A stretch of 64,000 nt of DNA from contig CAKTJC010000013.1 in NCBI GenBank assembly GCA_934567355.1, forward strand, positions 8,452-72,451. The letters are read 5' to 3'. The stretch comes from an uncultured Oscillospiraceae bacterium (GTDB lineage Bacteria > Bacillota > Clostridia > Oscillospirales > Oscillospiraceae). A program made the translations under genes and the position numbers. Every line of letters starts with the position of its first letter. Within the stretch, counting starts at the first letter, position 1. This document shows, piece by piece, positions 17,318 to 25,517 of this stretch. The notes below the pieces were generated by a model. That model searched no databases. It was not told the origin of the DNA and was given only the letters and a program-made list of their open reading frames with translations.

Positions 17318-18310
17318 ATGCTGGATGCTCTCATGGTATCTATCCCCGAATACTTTGCTTCTCTGAAATTTACTGCGCTGCTTCGTGCCCTCCCCGGGGG
17401 CGTGACCCAGGGACTTATCTGGGGCGTACTGGCTCTGGGCGTGTTTCTTACCTTCCGGATGCTGGGGGTGTCCGACCTGACGGTGGACGGAAGCATGGCC
17501 ACCGGCGGCGCTGTCTGCATCATGCTGGTGTTGGCGGGGGTCAATCCCCAGCTGGCGCTGCTGGCATCCTTCCTGGCGGGCATGGCGGCAGGCGTCATCA
17601 CCGGCTTCCTGCACACCCGCCTGGGCATTCCGGATATTTTGGCAGGCATTTTGACGCAGATTTCCTTGTATTCCATCAATCTGAATATCATGGGCAAGGC
17701 CAACCAGGCTGTGAATGTCAATAAGGTTTCCTTCCTCTTCTCCTCCAATGCCAAGCTGCTCAATCGCACCATCTGGATCGTGCTGGGGGTGTGCGTGGCG
17801 CTGGTGGTGGCGCTTTACATGTACCTGGGCACCGAGCACGGCTCCGCGCTGCGTGCTACCGGCATCAACGGCAACATGGCGCGCGCCCAGGGCATCAATA
17901 CCAATCGGATGAAGGTCATCGGTCTGGCGCTGAGCAACGGTCTGGTGGCGCTTTCCGGAGGGATCATGTCCCAGTATCAGGGCTTTGCCGATGTAAAGAT
18001 GGGCACCGGCGCCATTGTCATCGGTCTGGCCGCCGTTATCATCGGCGAGGTGCTGGGCGAGGCACTGATGGGACGGCATATGAATTTTATGATCCGTCTT
18101 GCCTTCGTGGTTCTGGGCAGCGTGATCTACTATGTGGTGTATGTGTTCGTCCTGTGGCTGAAATTCCCGCCGGATGACATGAAGCTGCTCACCGCCGTCG
18201 TTGTGGCGATTTTCCTGGCGGTGCCCAATCTGCGGGCGGCCAAGCGGAATTCCTTCAGCCGCATCGCCAAGCAAAATGCCAAGGCGGCCAAAACCACAGG
18301 GGAGGGTTGA
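17318..18310 (+). CDS. ABC transporter permease (TrpY-like)
   Basis: A 330-residue permease of the branched-chain amino acid (BPD_transp_2) superfamily with about nine hydrophobic segments and the motifs VSDLTVDGSMATGGAV, LNIMGKANQAVN and TEHGSALRATGINGNMARAQG. It forms the membrane channel for the binding protein at 16260. AACAGGAGG lies upstream of the ATG. The next gene starts 3 bases after its stop codon. The C-terminus is basic and Ala-rich, as expected for a cytoplasmic tail. Confidence 0.93.
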   Translation: MLDALMVSIPEYFASLKFTALLRALPGGVTQGLIWGVLALGVFLTFRMLGVSDLTVDGSMATGGAVCIMLVLAGVNPQLALLASFLAGMAAGVITGFLHTRLGIPDILAGILTQISLYSINLNIMGKANQAVNVNKVSFLFSSNAKLLNRTIWIVLGVCVALVVALYMYLGTEHGSALRATGINGNMARAQGINTNRMKVIGLALSNGLVALSGGIMSQYQGFADVKMGTGAIVIGLAAVIIGEVLGEALMGRHMNFMIRLAFVVLGSVIYYVVYVFVLWLKFPPDDMKLLTAVVVAIFLAVPNLRAAKRNSFSRIAKQNAKAAKTTGEG

Positions 18311-18313
18311 GCC

Positions 18314-19111
18314 ATGCTGGAAATCAAAAATGTGTACAAGACCTTCAATGCAGGCACCATCAACGAAAAGAAAGCGCTGCAAAACCTGAACCTGACGCTG
18401 CAAACCGGCGAGTTCTGTACCGTCATCGGCGGCAACGGCGCAGGCAAATCCACCATGCTCAATGCCGTCTCCGGCGTCTGGCCGGTGGATTCCGGCGCCA
18501 TCCTGATTGACGGTGTGGATATTTCCGGCCTGTGCGAATATAAGCGTGCTCCCTTCCTGGGACGCGTGTTCCAGGATCCCATGAACGGCACCGCTGCCGA
18601 TATGCAGATCGTGGAAAATCTGGCGTTGGCTGCCCGCCGGGGCGAAAAGCGCCGGGTGCTCCGCTGGGGCGTGCCCAAGGCGGATATGGAAAAGTACCGC
18701 GATATGTTGAAAACCCTGGATCTTGGCCTGGAAGACCGCCTGACCACCAAGGTCGGCCTGCTCTCCGGCGGTCAGCGTCAGGCGCTGACGCTGCTGATGG
18801 CAACCCTTCAAAAGCCTCAGCTGCTGCTCCTGGACGAGCATACTGCCGCGCTGGATCCCAAAACCGCATCCAAGGTGCTGGAGGCGACCCAGCGAATTGT
18901 GGAGCAGAACAACCTGACCACCCTGATGATCACCCACAATATGCGCGATGCCATTAACTATGGCAACCGCCTGATCATGATGTACGACGGCCATATCGTA
19001 GTGGATGTCTCCGGCGAGGAAAAGAAGAATCTCACCGTTGAGCAGCTGCTGGAGCTCTTCAGCAAGGCCTCCGGCTCCGATGAAGCCGATGACAAGCTGA
19101 TCCTATCCTGA
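18314..19111 (+). CDS. ABC transporter ATP-binding protein (TrpZ-like)
   Basis: A 265-residue ATPase with Walker A GGNGAGKST, Q-loop GRVFQDPMNG, signature LLSGGQRQALTLL and Walker B LLLLDEHTAALDP. DEHT in place of the usual DEPT is typical of this TrpZ/YtlC-like branch. It powers the importer made with the two upstream products. No strong terminator follows; a hairpin lies 47 bases downstream. Confidence 0.93.
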   Translation: MLEIKNVYKTFNAGTINEKKALQNLNLTLQTGEFCTVIGGNGAGKSTMLNAVSGVWPVDSGAILIDGVDISGLCEYKRAPFLGRVFQDPMNGTAADMQIVENLALAARRGEKRRVLRWGVPKADMEKYRDMLKTLDLGLEDRLTTKVGLLSGGQRQALTLLMATLQKPQLLLLDEHTAALDPKTASKVLEATQRIVEQNNLTTLMITHNMRDAINYGNRLIMMYDGHIVVDVSGEEKKNLTVEQLLELFSKASGSDEADDKLILS

Positions 19112-19158
19112 GGTACCGTTTGTCGGAAAGATCAGGGCGCACTTTTGAGCCATTGGCA

Positions 19159-19180
19159 ATGGGAGGCAGATGCCTCCCAT
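19159..19180. other. Perfect 10-bp hairpin upstream of the zinc-ribbon membrane gene
   Basis: ATGGGAGGCA and TGCCTCCCAT are separated by two bases with no T-run. It may be a weak attenuator, an RNA processing site, or an operator for the gene at 19210. Confidence 0.4.
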
Positions 19181-19209
19181 CCATATAAAAACAAAAGGAG
19201 AGAGAAAGT

Positions 19210-19842
19210 ATGTTTTATCCCTATGGAATTAGCTCAAGCCTTTGGCAAGTGGTCGTGGCGGCTTTTCTGGCCATCACGACGACGGTGCTTGCCTTTATTT
19301 TCATCGTCCCCGAAAAGCGGCGCGCCAGACTGAACGGGTTCGGAAAATTCCTGCATGATACCTGCAATTTTAAGTATCTGATCGTGGAGAAAATTCTGCA
19401 GGCGCTCTACATTTTCCTGACCTGCCTTGTGCTGCTTTCCGGCTTTTTCATGCTCTTTAAGGTGGACTACTGGGGGCAGTGGCAGGGCTGGTACGGCCTG
19501 CTGATGATGATTGCCGGACCCATTGTCATCCGGCTTGTCTATGAGCTGGCGATGATGCTGGTGTTGCTGGTGAAGAACGTGATTTCCATCAATAATAAGC
19601 TCAGCGGCAAGAGCGGCGATCCCTTTGCAACGCCGGACGTGAGTGCGATCGGAAGAACGCCCGCCTATAAGCCTGCTGCTCCCTCCGAAAGCAGGGTGCG
19701 CGGCTTTTCCGTCCCGGATATGAGCGGCGCGAAGGATACGCCGGATGCAGCATCGGGCGCGGCAAAATTCTGCACCGTATGCGGCAGCAGGCTGGATGAA
19801 AACGGCCATTGCCCCACCTGCGGCAGCGGCGACCCGTCATAA
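19210..19842 (+). CDS. Small membrane protein with C-terminal zinc ribbon
   Basis: A 210-residue protein with three predicted membrane helices (residues about 10-33, 63-83 and 95-122), a hydrophilic linker, and a C-terminal Cys-pair zinc ribbon (FCTVCGSRLDENGHCPTCGSG). No specific family is recognised; DUF4282-like small membrane proteins are similar in outline. AAAAGGAGAGAGAAAGT precedes ATG 19210. It converges on the DUF975-like gene, sharing a bidirectional terminator. Confidence 0.7.
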   Translation: MFYPYGISSSLWQVVVAAFLAITTTVLAFIFIVPEKRRARLNGFGKFLHDTCNFKYLIVEKILQALYIFLTCLVLLSGFFMLFKVDYWGQWQGWYGLLMMIAGPIVIRLVYELAMMLVLLVKNVISINNKLSGKSGDPFATPDVSAIGRTPAYKPAAPSESRVRGFSVPDMSGAKDTPDAASGAAKFCTVCGSRLDENGHCPTCGSGDPS

Positions 19843-19846
19843 GGAC

Positions 19847-19890
19847 AAAATTTTCCCCAGCCGATTTCGTTTCGGCTGGGGTAAAATTTT
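19847..19890. terminator. Bidirectional terminator
   Basis: AAAATTTTCCCCAGCCGA and TCGGCTGGGG-TAAAATTTT form a long stem with A/T-rich ends on both sides, between convergent genes. The stop codon of the minus-strand gene lies inside its right arm. Confidence 0.85.
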
Positions 19891-20875
19891 ACATCTGGAA
19901 GATATTTCCAAGCACCGCACCCTCCGGCTTTTCCTTGGGGCACAGGCTGTCGTAGAACAGGGCATAGGTCACGGCCACCCGGTTGCTGAAGAAGTAGCGC
20001 ACCGCAAAATCGGCCGCCAGGTATACCAGCACGACGGCGAAGAAGTATGCCGCCGGAGACAGGGGGAGGGCAACACCGCAAATGGCGAGGATCAGATCCA
20101 GATACACCAGGCAGCCCACAACAAACTGGAGCAGATAATACCACCAGAAGCTCAGATCCACCCGGAGCATCATTTTCATATTGCCGCGCATCATCCGCCG
20201 GCTTTCCCGCAGCACCCCGAAGGCGCCCAGCTGCGGGAGGTCGATGAGCAGGTAGTCCACCATGCGGTAGGTGCAGGAAAAATACCACAGCAGTACCGCA
20301 AGCGCGGCCAGGTAGATGATCGTCACCGGCAGCATGGCGCTGTACGCGCTCTCCCAAACGGACATGATGGCCTCGGTGGTGAGCGTGCCGTCCCCGATCA
20401 GGGGGAGCATTGCGGCGGCCAGCTGATTGGCAAAGGGCGTAAGCATGTAAACATTCACCACAAGCAGGCACAGCGCAAAGGACATGGCGACCAGGATGAC
20501 GCCCTGCAGCAGCCTTGTGCGCAGCAGCAGCCAGATGCGCTCCAGTCCCGCCTTCAGCGTGCTGACGGATGCAAACTGCCCCCGGGCGATGCGCAGCATG
20601 GCAGCGGCATAGCCCAATGTCAGGCAAATCGTTAGGAGCATGTAGGCAATGGTAAGGGCGGAACTGGCGGTGGACAGCGCGGAGCGGGTTCCGATGCCCT
20701 GCAATCCGCCGGTTTGGGAGATCTGCCCATCCAGCAGGTACCTGACCGCGTTGGCGATCAGAGAGGAGCCCGCCAGGATCCCCGCGTAAACAAGGACAAC
20801 TTTCTGCGGCTCTTTTCCGCCCTTCAGACGGTTGGCCGCTTTCACTTTCAGATATTTTGCAGACGGAATACTCAT
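19889..20875 (-). CDS. Multi-pass membrane protein (DUF975-like)
   Basis: A 328-residue integral membrane protein with about six hydrophobic segments: ALTIAYMLLTICLTLGYAAA, GVILVAMSFALCLLVVNVYM, VTIIYLAALAVLLWYF and others. The cytoplasmic N-terminus is basic, and an SRRMMRGN amphipathic stretch is present, as in DUF975 proteins. The function of the family is not known. The start ATG at 20875 has AGGAG at the correct distance. Repeat element family 2 lies 26 bases upstream, so its promoter may lie in or beyond that element. Confidence 0.7.
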   Translation of the reverse strand: MSIPSAKYLKVKAANRLKGGKEPQKVVLVYAGILAGSSLIANAVRYLLDGQISQTGGLQGIGTRSALSTASSALTIAYMLLTICLTLGYAAAMLRIARGQFASVSTLKAGLERIWLLLRTRLLQGVILVAMSFALCLLVVNVYMLTPFANQLAAAMLPLIGDGTLTTEAIMSVWESAYSAMLPVTIIYLAALAVLLWYFSCTYRMVDYLLIDLPQLGAFGVLRESRRMMRGNMKMMLRVDLSFWWYYLLQFVVGCLVYLDLILAICGVALPLSPAAYFFAVVLVYLAADFAVRYFFSNRVAVTYALFYDSLCPKEKPEGAVLGNIFQM

Positions 20876-20898
20876 GGAAAATCTCCTATGCGTTTTTT

Positions 20899-21065
20899 CT
20901 AGGGTCTGCCTGAAAACCGGAAATATGACCAACAGCGAGGGATTTTTCGCCTGGTGAAGCCATTTTTTCGCAGGAATACTTTGTGTATTGCAAGGAAAAA
21001 TGGCGCACAGCAGGCGGAAAAGATCCGCTGTTTGGGTGTGTTGACGGTTTTCAGATAGACCCTAG
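20899..21065. repeat. MITE-like repeat, second family
   Basis: A 163-bp element (20901-21063) flanked by CT/AG, with termini AGGGTCTGCCTGAAAACCG and CGGTTTTCAGATAGACCCT, inverted with two mismatches. Its interior holds a hairpin (GCCATTTTT with AAAAATGGC) around an AATAC...GTATT core. The length, the AGG start and the inner GCGAGGGATTTT and GGAAAAGATCCGCT motifs are shared in part with the first repeat family, so both probably depend on the same mobilising enzyme. Confidence 0.78.
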
Positions 21066-21169
21066 TACAGTTATAAAGCATTTCCTTCCAAATAGCAAAT
21101 GAATTTTTCTGGAATTATGGAAATTGACCGGCTTCTGTGATAAAATGAATCCGAAAGGGGAGATGCGTG

Positions 21170-21949
21170 ATGAAGCTGGGCGAAAGACTGCGTCAGGCCA
21201 GATTGGAAGCCGGACTGAGCCAGCGGCAGCTGGCGGGAGACCGGATCACCCGCAACATGCTCTCCCAGATCGAAAACGGCAGTGCTGCCCCGTCCATGGA
21301 GACGCTGCGATTCCTTGCAGAGCGGCTGGGCAAGCCCATGAGCTATTTCCTGGACGAACGGGAGACGGACGCCGCCCTGCTGGAGCGGGCGTGGGCGGCT
21401 TACGAATCCGGCGAGGCAGCCGAAGCCCGGCGCCTGGTCGAGCAGCACGCACAGGGGCGGGAAGCATGCCTGCTGCAGGCGCTGGCATTACTGCGATTGG
21501 CGCAGCAAAGCATGGAGCAGGGGAGGCAGACCTATGCCGGGAACCTGCTGGAGCGTGTGGAAGCACTGGAGGGCACCCTCCCCTTCCTTCCGGAGCTGAG
21601 GGAGCGCCGGCTGATGCTTCGCGCCGCCCTCCGCCTGTCGGTGGAGCAGACTCAGCTGCCTGACCTGGACGACCGGCTGTACCTCCATGCCTACGCGGCT
21701 ATGCGTGCCGATGCCCCCCAGCGGGCGGCGGCCTATCTGGATGCGGCGCAGGATCGGCAATCCCCCCGCTGGCATCTTCTGCGTGCCAGAACCCTGATGG
21801 CGCAGGGGGAATATTCCGCGGCTGCCCGGCTGCTGCAGTTGGAGGAAAAGCGTTCCCCTGACGAGGCGATCCCCCTGCTGGAGCAGTGCTTCCGGGAGCT
21901 GGGGGATTTCCAGCTGGCATATCACTATGCCTGCCTGCAGAGAAAATAG
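21170..21949 (+). CDS. XRE-family regulator with TPR-like C-terminal domain
   Basis: A 259-residue protein. Residues 1-60 form an XRE/Cro helix-turn-helix (LGERLRQARLEAGLSQRQLA...MLSQIENGSAAPSMETLRFLAERLGKP). The remainder is made of alpha-helical repeats resembling tetratricopeptide repeats, as in RRNPP-type peptide-responsive regulators, though this resemblance is by eye. The start is ATG 21170 behind AAAGGGGAG; GTG 21167 is a possible alternative. It is monocistronic between repeat family 2 and the dehydrogenase gene. Confidence 0.85.
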   Translation: MKLGERLRQARLEAGLSQRQLAGDRITRNMLSQIENGSAAPSMETLRFLAERLGKPMSYFLDERETDAALLERAWAAYESGEAAEARRLVEQHAQGREACLLQALALLRLAQQSMEQGRQTYAGNLLERVEALEGTLPFLPELRERRLMLRAALRLSVEQTQLPDLDDRLYLHAYAAMRADAPQRAAAYLDAAQDRQSPRWHLLRARTLMAQGEYSAAARLLQLEEKRSPDEAIPLLEQCFRELGDFQLAYHYACLQRK

Positions 21950-22030
21950 CCCCATTGCCTGCCGTATCGCATTTTATACGACAAGCCGCCATTTCAATTT
22001 GATGATATTGCTGAATTCAGCGGCGGCTTC

Positions 22031-22059
22031 TTGACAAAACGGAGATTTTTTGATAATAA
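22031..22059 (+). promoter_or_regulatory. Promoter for polyol dehydrogenase
   Basis: TTGACA at 22031-22036 and TAATAA at 22054-22059 are 17 bases apart, ending 40 bases before the start codon. Confidence 0.65.
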
Positions 22060-22099
22060 AGTGTCAAACCAAATAAAACATAAGCAAAGGAGTTTTATC

Positions 22100-23149
22100 A
22101 TGGACGGAACAATGCGCGTTGCAATCATGGAAGGGATCGGCAAAATGGGCTTCACCCGCCGCCCCATCCCAACCCCCAAGGCGGACGAAGTCCTTGTCAA
22201 GCTGGAGTATGTGGGCATCTGCGGCTCTGATATGCATTATTACGAAACCGGTGCCATCGGCGATTTCGTAGTGGAGCCTCCCTTCGTCCTGGGTCATGAG
22301 CCCGGCGGCACGGTGGTGGAGGTCGGCAGCAATGTCACGCACCTGAAGGTGGGCGACCGGGTGGCGCTGGAGCCGGGCAAGACCTGCGGCCACTGCAAAT
22401 TCTGCCGTGAGGGCAAGTACAATCTTTGTCCGGATGTGGTCTTCTTCGCCACGCCCCCGGTGGATGGTGTCTTCCAGGAATATGTCGCCCACGAAGCCGA
22501 CCTGTGCTTCAAGCTGCCCGACAATGTGAGCACCCTGGAGGGCGCTCTGATCGAGCCGCTGGCTGTGGGCTTCCACGCCGCCATCCAGGGCGATGCCCAC
22601 CTGGGGCAGAAGGCCGTGGTCATGGGCGCGGGCTGCATCGGCCTGGTGTCTCTGATGGCATTGAAGGCGCGCGGCGTTGAAGAAGTTTATGTAGTGGACG
22701 TGATGGACAAGCGCCTGGATAAGGCCATGGAGCTGGGCGCTACTGCCGTGATCAACGGCAAGCGCGAGGATGTAGTTGCCCGCCTGAACGAGCTCACCGG
22801 CGGCGCGGGCACCGACCTGGCCATTGATACGGCCGGCAGCGAATTCACTGTCCGTCAGGCAATCATGGCTGCCGCCAAGGGCAGCACCATCGTCTTGGTC
22901 GGCTACAGCAAGAGCGGCGAAATGAATATGCCCACCGACTTCATCCTGAATAAGGAGCTGACGCTGAAGTCCGTCTTCCGCTACCGCCACATCTATCCCA
23001 TTGCCATCGAGGCAGTGGCCAGCGGCAAGGTGAATTTGAAGGGCATCGTCTCCAACATCTTCCCCCTGTCCGACATCCAGCATGCTATGGACGAAAGCGT
23101 CCGCAACAAGGCGGATATTGTCAAGTCCGTAATTAAAATCGAAGAATAA
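22100..23149 (+). CDS. Zinc-dependent polyol (sorbitol/xylitol-type) dehydrogenase
   Basis: A 349-residue medium-chain dehydrogenase. Catalytic zinc ligands are visible in GICGSDMHYYETGAIGDF and VLGHEPGG, the four structural-zinc cysteines in GKTCGHCKFCREGKYNLC, and the Rossmann motif in VVMGAGCIGLVSLMALKARG, with VVDVMDKR downstream favouring NAD. The GSDMHYY...GDF pattern is typical of L-iditol/sorbitol and xylitol dehydrogenases; the exact polyol is not proven. ATG 22100 has AAAGGAG upstream. A strong terminator follows, so it is monocistronic. Confidence 0.9.
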   Translation: MDGTMRVAIMEGIGKMGFTRRPIPTPKADEVLVKLEYVGICGSDMHYYETGAIGDFVVEPPFVLGHEPGGTVVEVGSNVTHLKVGDRVALEPGKTCGHCKFCREGKYNLCPDVVFFATPPVDGVFQEYVAHEADLCFKLPDNVSTLEGALIEPLAVGFHAAIQGDAHLGQKAVVMGAGCIGLVSLMALKARGVEEVYVVDVMDKRLDKAMELGATAVINGKREDVVARLNELTGGAGTDLAIDTAGSEFTVRQAIMAAAKGSTIVLVGYSKSGEMNMPTDFILNKELTLKSVFRYRHIYPIAIEAVASGKVNLKGIVSNIFPLSDIQHAMDESVRNKADIVKSVIKIEE

Positions 23150-23156
23150 CTGCGAA

Positions 23157-23189
23157 TCTGCCCGGTCAAAACGACCGGGCAGATTTTTT
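23157..23189 (+). terminator. Terminator after polyol dehydrogenase
   Basis: TCTGCCCGGTC and GACCGGGCAGA close on a short loop and are followed by TTTTTT. The stop codon of spoIIID on the other strand lies in the T-run. Confidence 0.9.
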
Positions 23190-23436
23190 ATCGGTGCAGG
23201 TATTTTTCCCGCGTGGCCATCCCGCCGCGGATGTGGCGTTCCTGCTTGTTCTTATCCAGCACGGCTCTGGCTGCCGTAAACAGCGCGGGATTCACCCGCC
23301 TGAGCCGAAAGGTAATATCCTTGTGTACGGTGGATTTGGAGATGCCGAAATGCTTTGCCGCTGCACGCACGGTGGCACCCGTTTCAATGATGTACACAGC
23401 CAGTTCACAGGCTCGCTTCTCAATTTGCTCTGTCAT
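23188..23436 (-). CDS. spoIIID: Stage III sporulation transcriptional regulator SpoIIID
   Basis: An 82-residue DNA-binding protein that matches SpoIIID along its full length: a RACELAVYIIETGATVRAAA start, a helix-turn-helix HFGISKSTVHKDITFRL, and the basic C-terminal helix ending HIRGGMATREKYLHR. SpoIIID switches mother-cell gene expression from sigma E to sigma K during spore formation, which argues for an endospore-forming host. ATG 23436 has GGAGG 7 bases upstream. No convincing sigma E promoter was recognised. Confidence 0.96.
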   Translation of the reverse strand: MTEQIEKRACELAVYIIETGATVRAAAKHFGISKSTVHKDITFRLRRVNPALFTAARAVLDKNKQERHIRGGMATREKYLHR

Positions 23437-23499
23437 ATCCTGACCTCCGATGCTGTGTGCTGTCTTAGCATATTCCGGGGCAAGGGAACTTATGAGCCC

Positions 23500-23528
23500 T
23501 TGACACCGGCAGAGCCCGGGTGTAAAAT
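23500..23528 (+). promoter_or_regulatory. Promoter for the threonine-aldolase-like lyase
   Basis: TTGACA at 23500-23505 and TAAAAT at 23523-23528 are 17 bases apart. The predicted transcript start near 23535 leaves a very short leader. Confidence 0.7.
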
Positions 23529-23553
23529 AGGGAAAAAGGGGAGTGTGAGCCAA

Positions 23554-24594
23554 TTGATCTATTTTAATAATGACTACAGCGAGGGCTGCCATGAAAAGGT
23601 GCTGGAAAGGCTGATTGCCACCAATATGGAGCAGACCCTCGGCTACGGCGAGGATGAACACTGTGCGGCCGCCGCTGCGAAGATCAGGGCAAAATGCGGC
23701 CGGGAGGATATTGCCGTCCATTTTCTGGTGGGCGGCACGCAGGCAAACCTGACGGTGATCGATGCGGCGCTCCGCCCCCATCAGGGCGCGCTGGGCGCGG
23801 ATACTGCCCACATCAATGTCCATGAAACCGGCGCGGTGGAGGCCACCGGCCACAAGGTGCTCTGGGTGCCGAACCGGGACGGCAAGCTTACCGCCGGGCA
23901 GGTGCGGCAAGCCGTCCGGGAGCACTATGCCAGCAGCTCCTTTGAGCATACCGTCCAGCCCAAGCTAGTGTATATTTCCCATCCCACCGAGCTGGGCACG
24001 CTCTATACCCGCCGGGAGCTGGAGAATTTGTCCGCCGCCTGCCGGGAGCTGGGGCTTTACCTGTTTCTGGACGGCGCACGCCTGGGCTATGGCTTGGCTG
24101 CCCGGGGCAATGATGTGAGCATGGCGGATCTGGCGCGGCTGTGTGATGTGTTCTATATCGGCGGCACCAAGGTCGGTGCGCTTTTCGGCGAGGCGGTGGT
24201 CATCTGCAATCCCGCCATCGGTGAGGATTTCCGCTATCTGATCAAGCAGCACGGCGGCATGCTGGCGAAGGGACGTCTGCTGGGTGTTCAGTTCGATGCC
24301 CTGATGGAAGACGATCTCTACGAGCAAATTGCTGCTCATGCCGACCGCCTGGCCGACCGGCTGCGGGCAGAACTGAAGAACCTGCATGTCCCCTTCCTGG
24401 TGGAGAGCACCACCAACCAGCTTTTCCCCATCCTGCCGGACGCCGTGTTGGCAGAATTGGAAAAAACCTACGTTTTCAGCGAACAGGAGCGGGTGGATGA
24501 AACCCACCGTGCCGTTCGCTTCTGCACCAGCTGGGCGACCAAAGAGGAAAACGTGGACAAGCTCTGCGCTGATTTGGCGCAGCTGCTGAAATAG
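23554..24594 (+). CDS. PLP-dependent threonine aldolase / beta-eliminating lyase
   Basis: A 346-residue fold-type I PLP enzyme of the low-specificity threonine aldolase group. Family features are the opening IYFNNDYSEGCHEKVLERL, the ring-stacking loop HINVHETGAVEATGHK, the cofactor aspartate region LYLFLDGARLGYGLA, and the PLP-lysine segment DVFYIGGTKVGALFGEA. It cleaves L-threonine or allo-threonine to glycine and acetaldehyde, or acts on a related beta-hydroxy amino acid. TTG 23554 is preferred because it lies 10 bases after AAGGGGAG and matches the family start; GTG 23545 is the alternative. Confidence 0.85.
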   Translation: MIYFNNDYSEGCHEKVLERLIATNMEQTLGYGEDEHCAAAAAKIRAKCGREDIAVHFLVGGTQANLTVIDAALRPHQGALGADTAHINVHETGAVEATGHKVLWVPNRDGKLTAGQVRQAVREHYASSSFEHTVQPKLVYISHPTELGTLYTRRELENLSAACRELGLYLFLDGARLGYGLAARGNDVSMADLARLCDVFYIGGTKVGALFGEAVVICNPAIGEDFRYLIKQHGGMLAKGRLLGVQFDALMEDDLYEQIAAHADRLADRLRAELKNLHVPFLVESTTNQLFPILPDAVLAELEKTYVFSEQERVDETHRAVRFCTSWATKEENVDKLCADLAQLLK

Positions 24595-24605
24595 TCTGTA
24601 CAAAT

Positions 24606-24647
24606 AAAAAGCGGACTGCCTCCCTCCTGCGGGAAGCAGTCCGTTTT
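24606..24647. terminator. Bidirectional terminator between lyase and Rrf2 gene
   Basis: GCGGACTGC-TCCC and GGGA-GCAGTCCG form a long stem, with AAAAA to the left and TTTT to the right. It serves both convergent transcription units. Confidence 0.85.
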
Positions 24648-25049
24648 CTATTTCATCAAATCTGCAATGGTCACGCTGTCCAGGTATTCATTCACCCGGC
24701 GGTTGAGCTCCATCCACATGGGGAGCGTGCGGCATTCGGCGGTGCGGGCGCATTTTTCCGCATTGCATTCCAGGCAGGCCACCGGGGCAAGGTCGCCCTC
24801 GGTCAGCCGCAGAACGTCACTGATGCGGTACTGCTCCGGCTCCTTGGTCAGGCGGTAGCCGCCGCCCTTGCCGTGGATGCCCTCAATCAGCTTGGCGGAA
24901 ACCAGTATGGGGAGAATGCGCTCCAGATATTTCAGGGAGATGTCCTGCCGCTGGGCAACCTCCTTCATGGGGATATACGCGCCGTCGTCATGCTCCGCCA
25001 GGTCGATCATCACCCGCAGGGCATAGCGGCCGCGAGACGAAATCAGCAT
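24648..25049 (-). CDS. Rrf2-family transcriptional regulator (CymR/IscR-like)
   Basis: A 133-residue regulator with a winged helix (residues 1-65, SSRGRYALRVMIDLA and the QRQDISLKYLERIL recognition region) and a C-terminal cysteine trio (CLECNAEKCARTAEC) that could bind an iron-sulfur cluster as in IscR. ATG 25049 follows GAGGGG. It is the last gene of the cysK-nifS-nifU operon, a place that suggests feedback control of cysteine and Fe-S supply through the palindrome at 27705-27737. CymR-type sensing of CysK/O-acetylserine is the alternative to cluster sensing. Confidence 0.9.
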   Translation of the reverse strand: MLISSRGRYALRVMIDLAEHDDGAYIPMKEVAQRQDISLKYLERILPILVSAKLIEGIHGKGGGYRLTKEPEQYRISDVLRLTEGDLAPVACLECNAEKCARTAECRTLPMWMELNRRVNEYLDSVTIADLMK

Positions 25050-25070
25050 GGGCACCCCTCGCTTTTTCGT

Positions 25071-25505
25071 TTACTCCACATGACAGTGGGCGCAGCTTTC
25101 GCAGTCCGGGAACTGGCTGTGGTCATATTCAATGCCGTGGCGCTCATAGTAATCCTGCAGCGCCTTCTTGATGGCCTCCTCCGCCAGTACGGAGCAGTGC
25201 AGCTTGTGGGCGGGCAGACCGTCCAGCGCCTCGGTCACAGCCTTGTTGGTCACCTTCAGTGCCTCGGAGACGGGCTTTCCCTTGATCATCTCCGTTGCCA
25301 TGGAGCTGGAGGCAATCGCGCTGCCGCAGCCGAAGGTCTCAAATTTCACATCGGTGATGATGTCGTTGTCGATTTTCAGATAGATCTTCATAATGTCGCC
25401 GCAGACGGGATTGCCAACCTCGCCCACGCCGTCCGCATCTTCAATGACGCCCACATTGCGGGGATTGCGGAAATGATCCATCACTTTTTCACTGTACAGT
25501 GCCAT
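25071..25505 (-). CDS. nifU: Fe-S cluster scaffold protein NifU/IscU type
   Basis: A 144-residue scaffold with the three cluster-binding cysteines in GNPVCGDIM, FGCGSAIASSS and KLHCSVLAEEA, plus a C-terminal extra Cys cluster (DCESCAHCHVE) not found in classic IscU. It accepts sulfur from the cysteine desulfurase encoded 12 bases upstream and builds [2Fe-2S] or [4Fe-4S] clusters, for which the hydrogenase genes in this window would be a large consumer. AAGGAGAAAG precedes the ATG. Confidence 0.94.
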   Translation of the reverse strand: MALYSEKVMDHFRNPRNVGVIEDADGVGEVGNPVCGDIMKIYLKIDNDIITDVKFETFGCGSAIASSSMATEMIKGKPVSEALKVTNKAVTEALDGLPAHKLHCSVLAEEAIKKALQDYYERHGIEYDHSQFPDCESCAHCHVE

Positions 25506-25517
25506 AATTCTTTCTCC

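Noticed and set aside
17204..18994. 596-codon open frame on the minus strand
   Set aside because: It is antisense to the TrpY/TrpZ-like genes and reads as His/Gln-rich noise. The plus-strand proteins have clear motifs.
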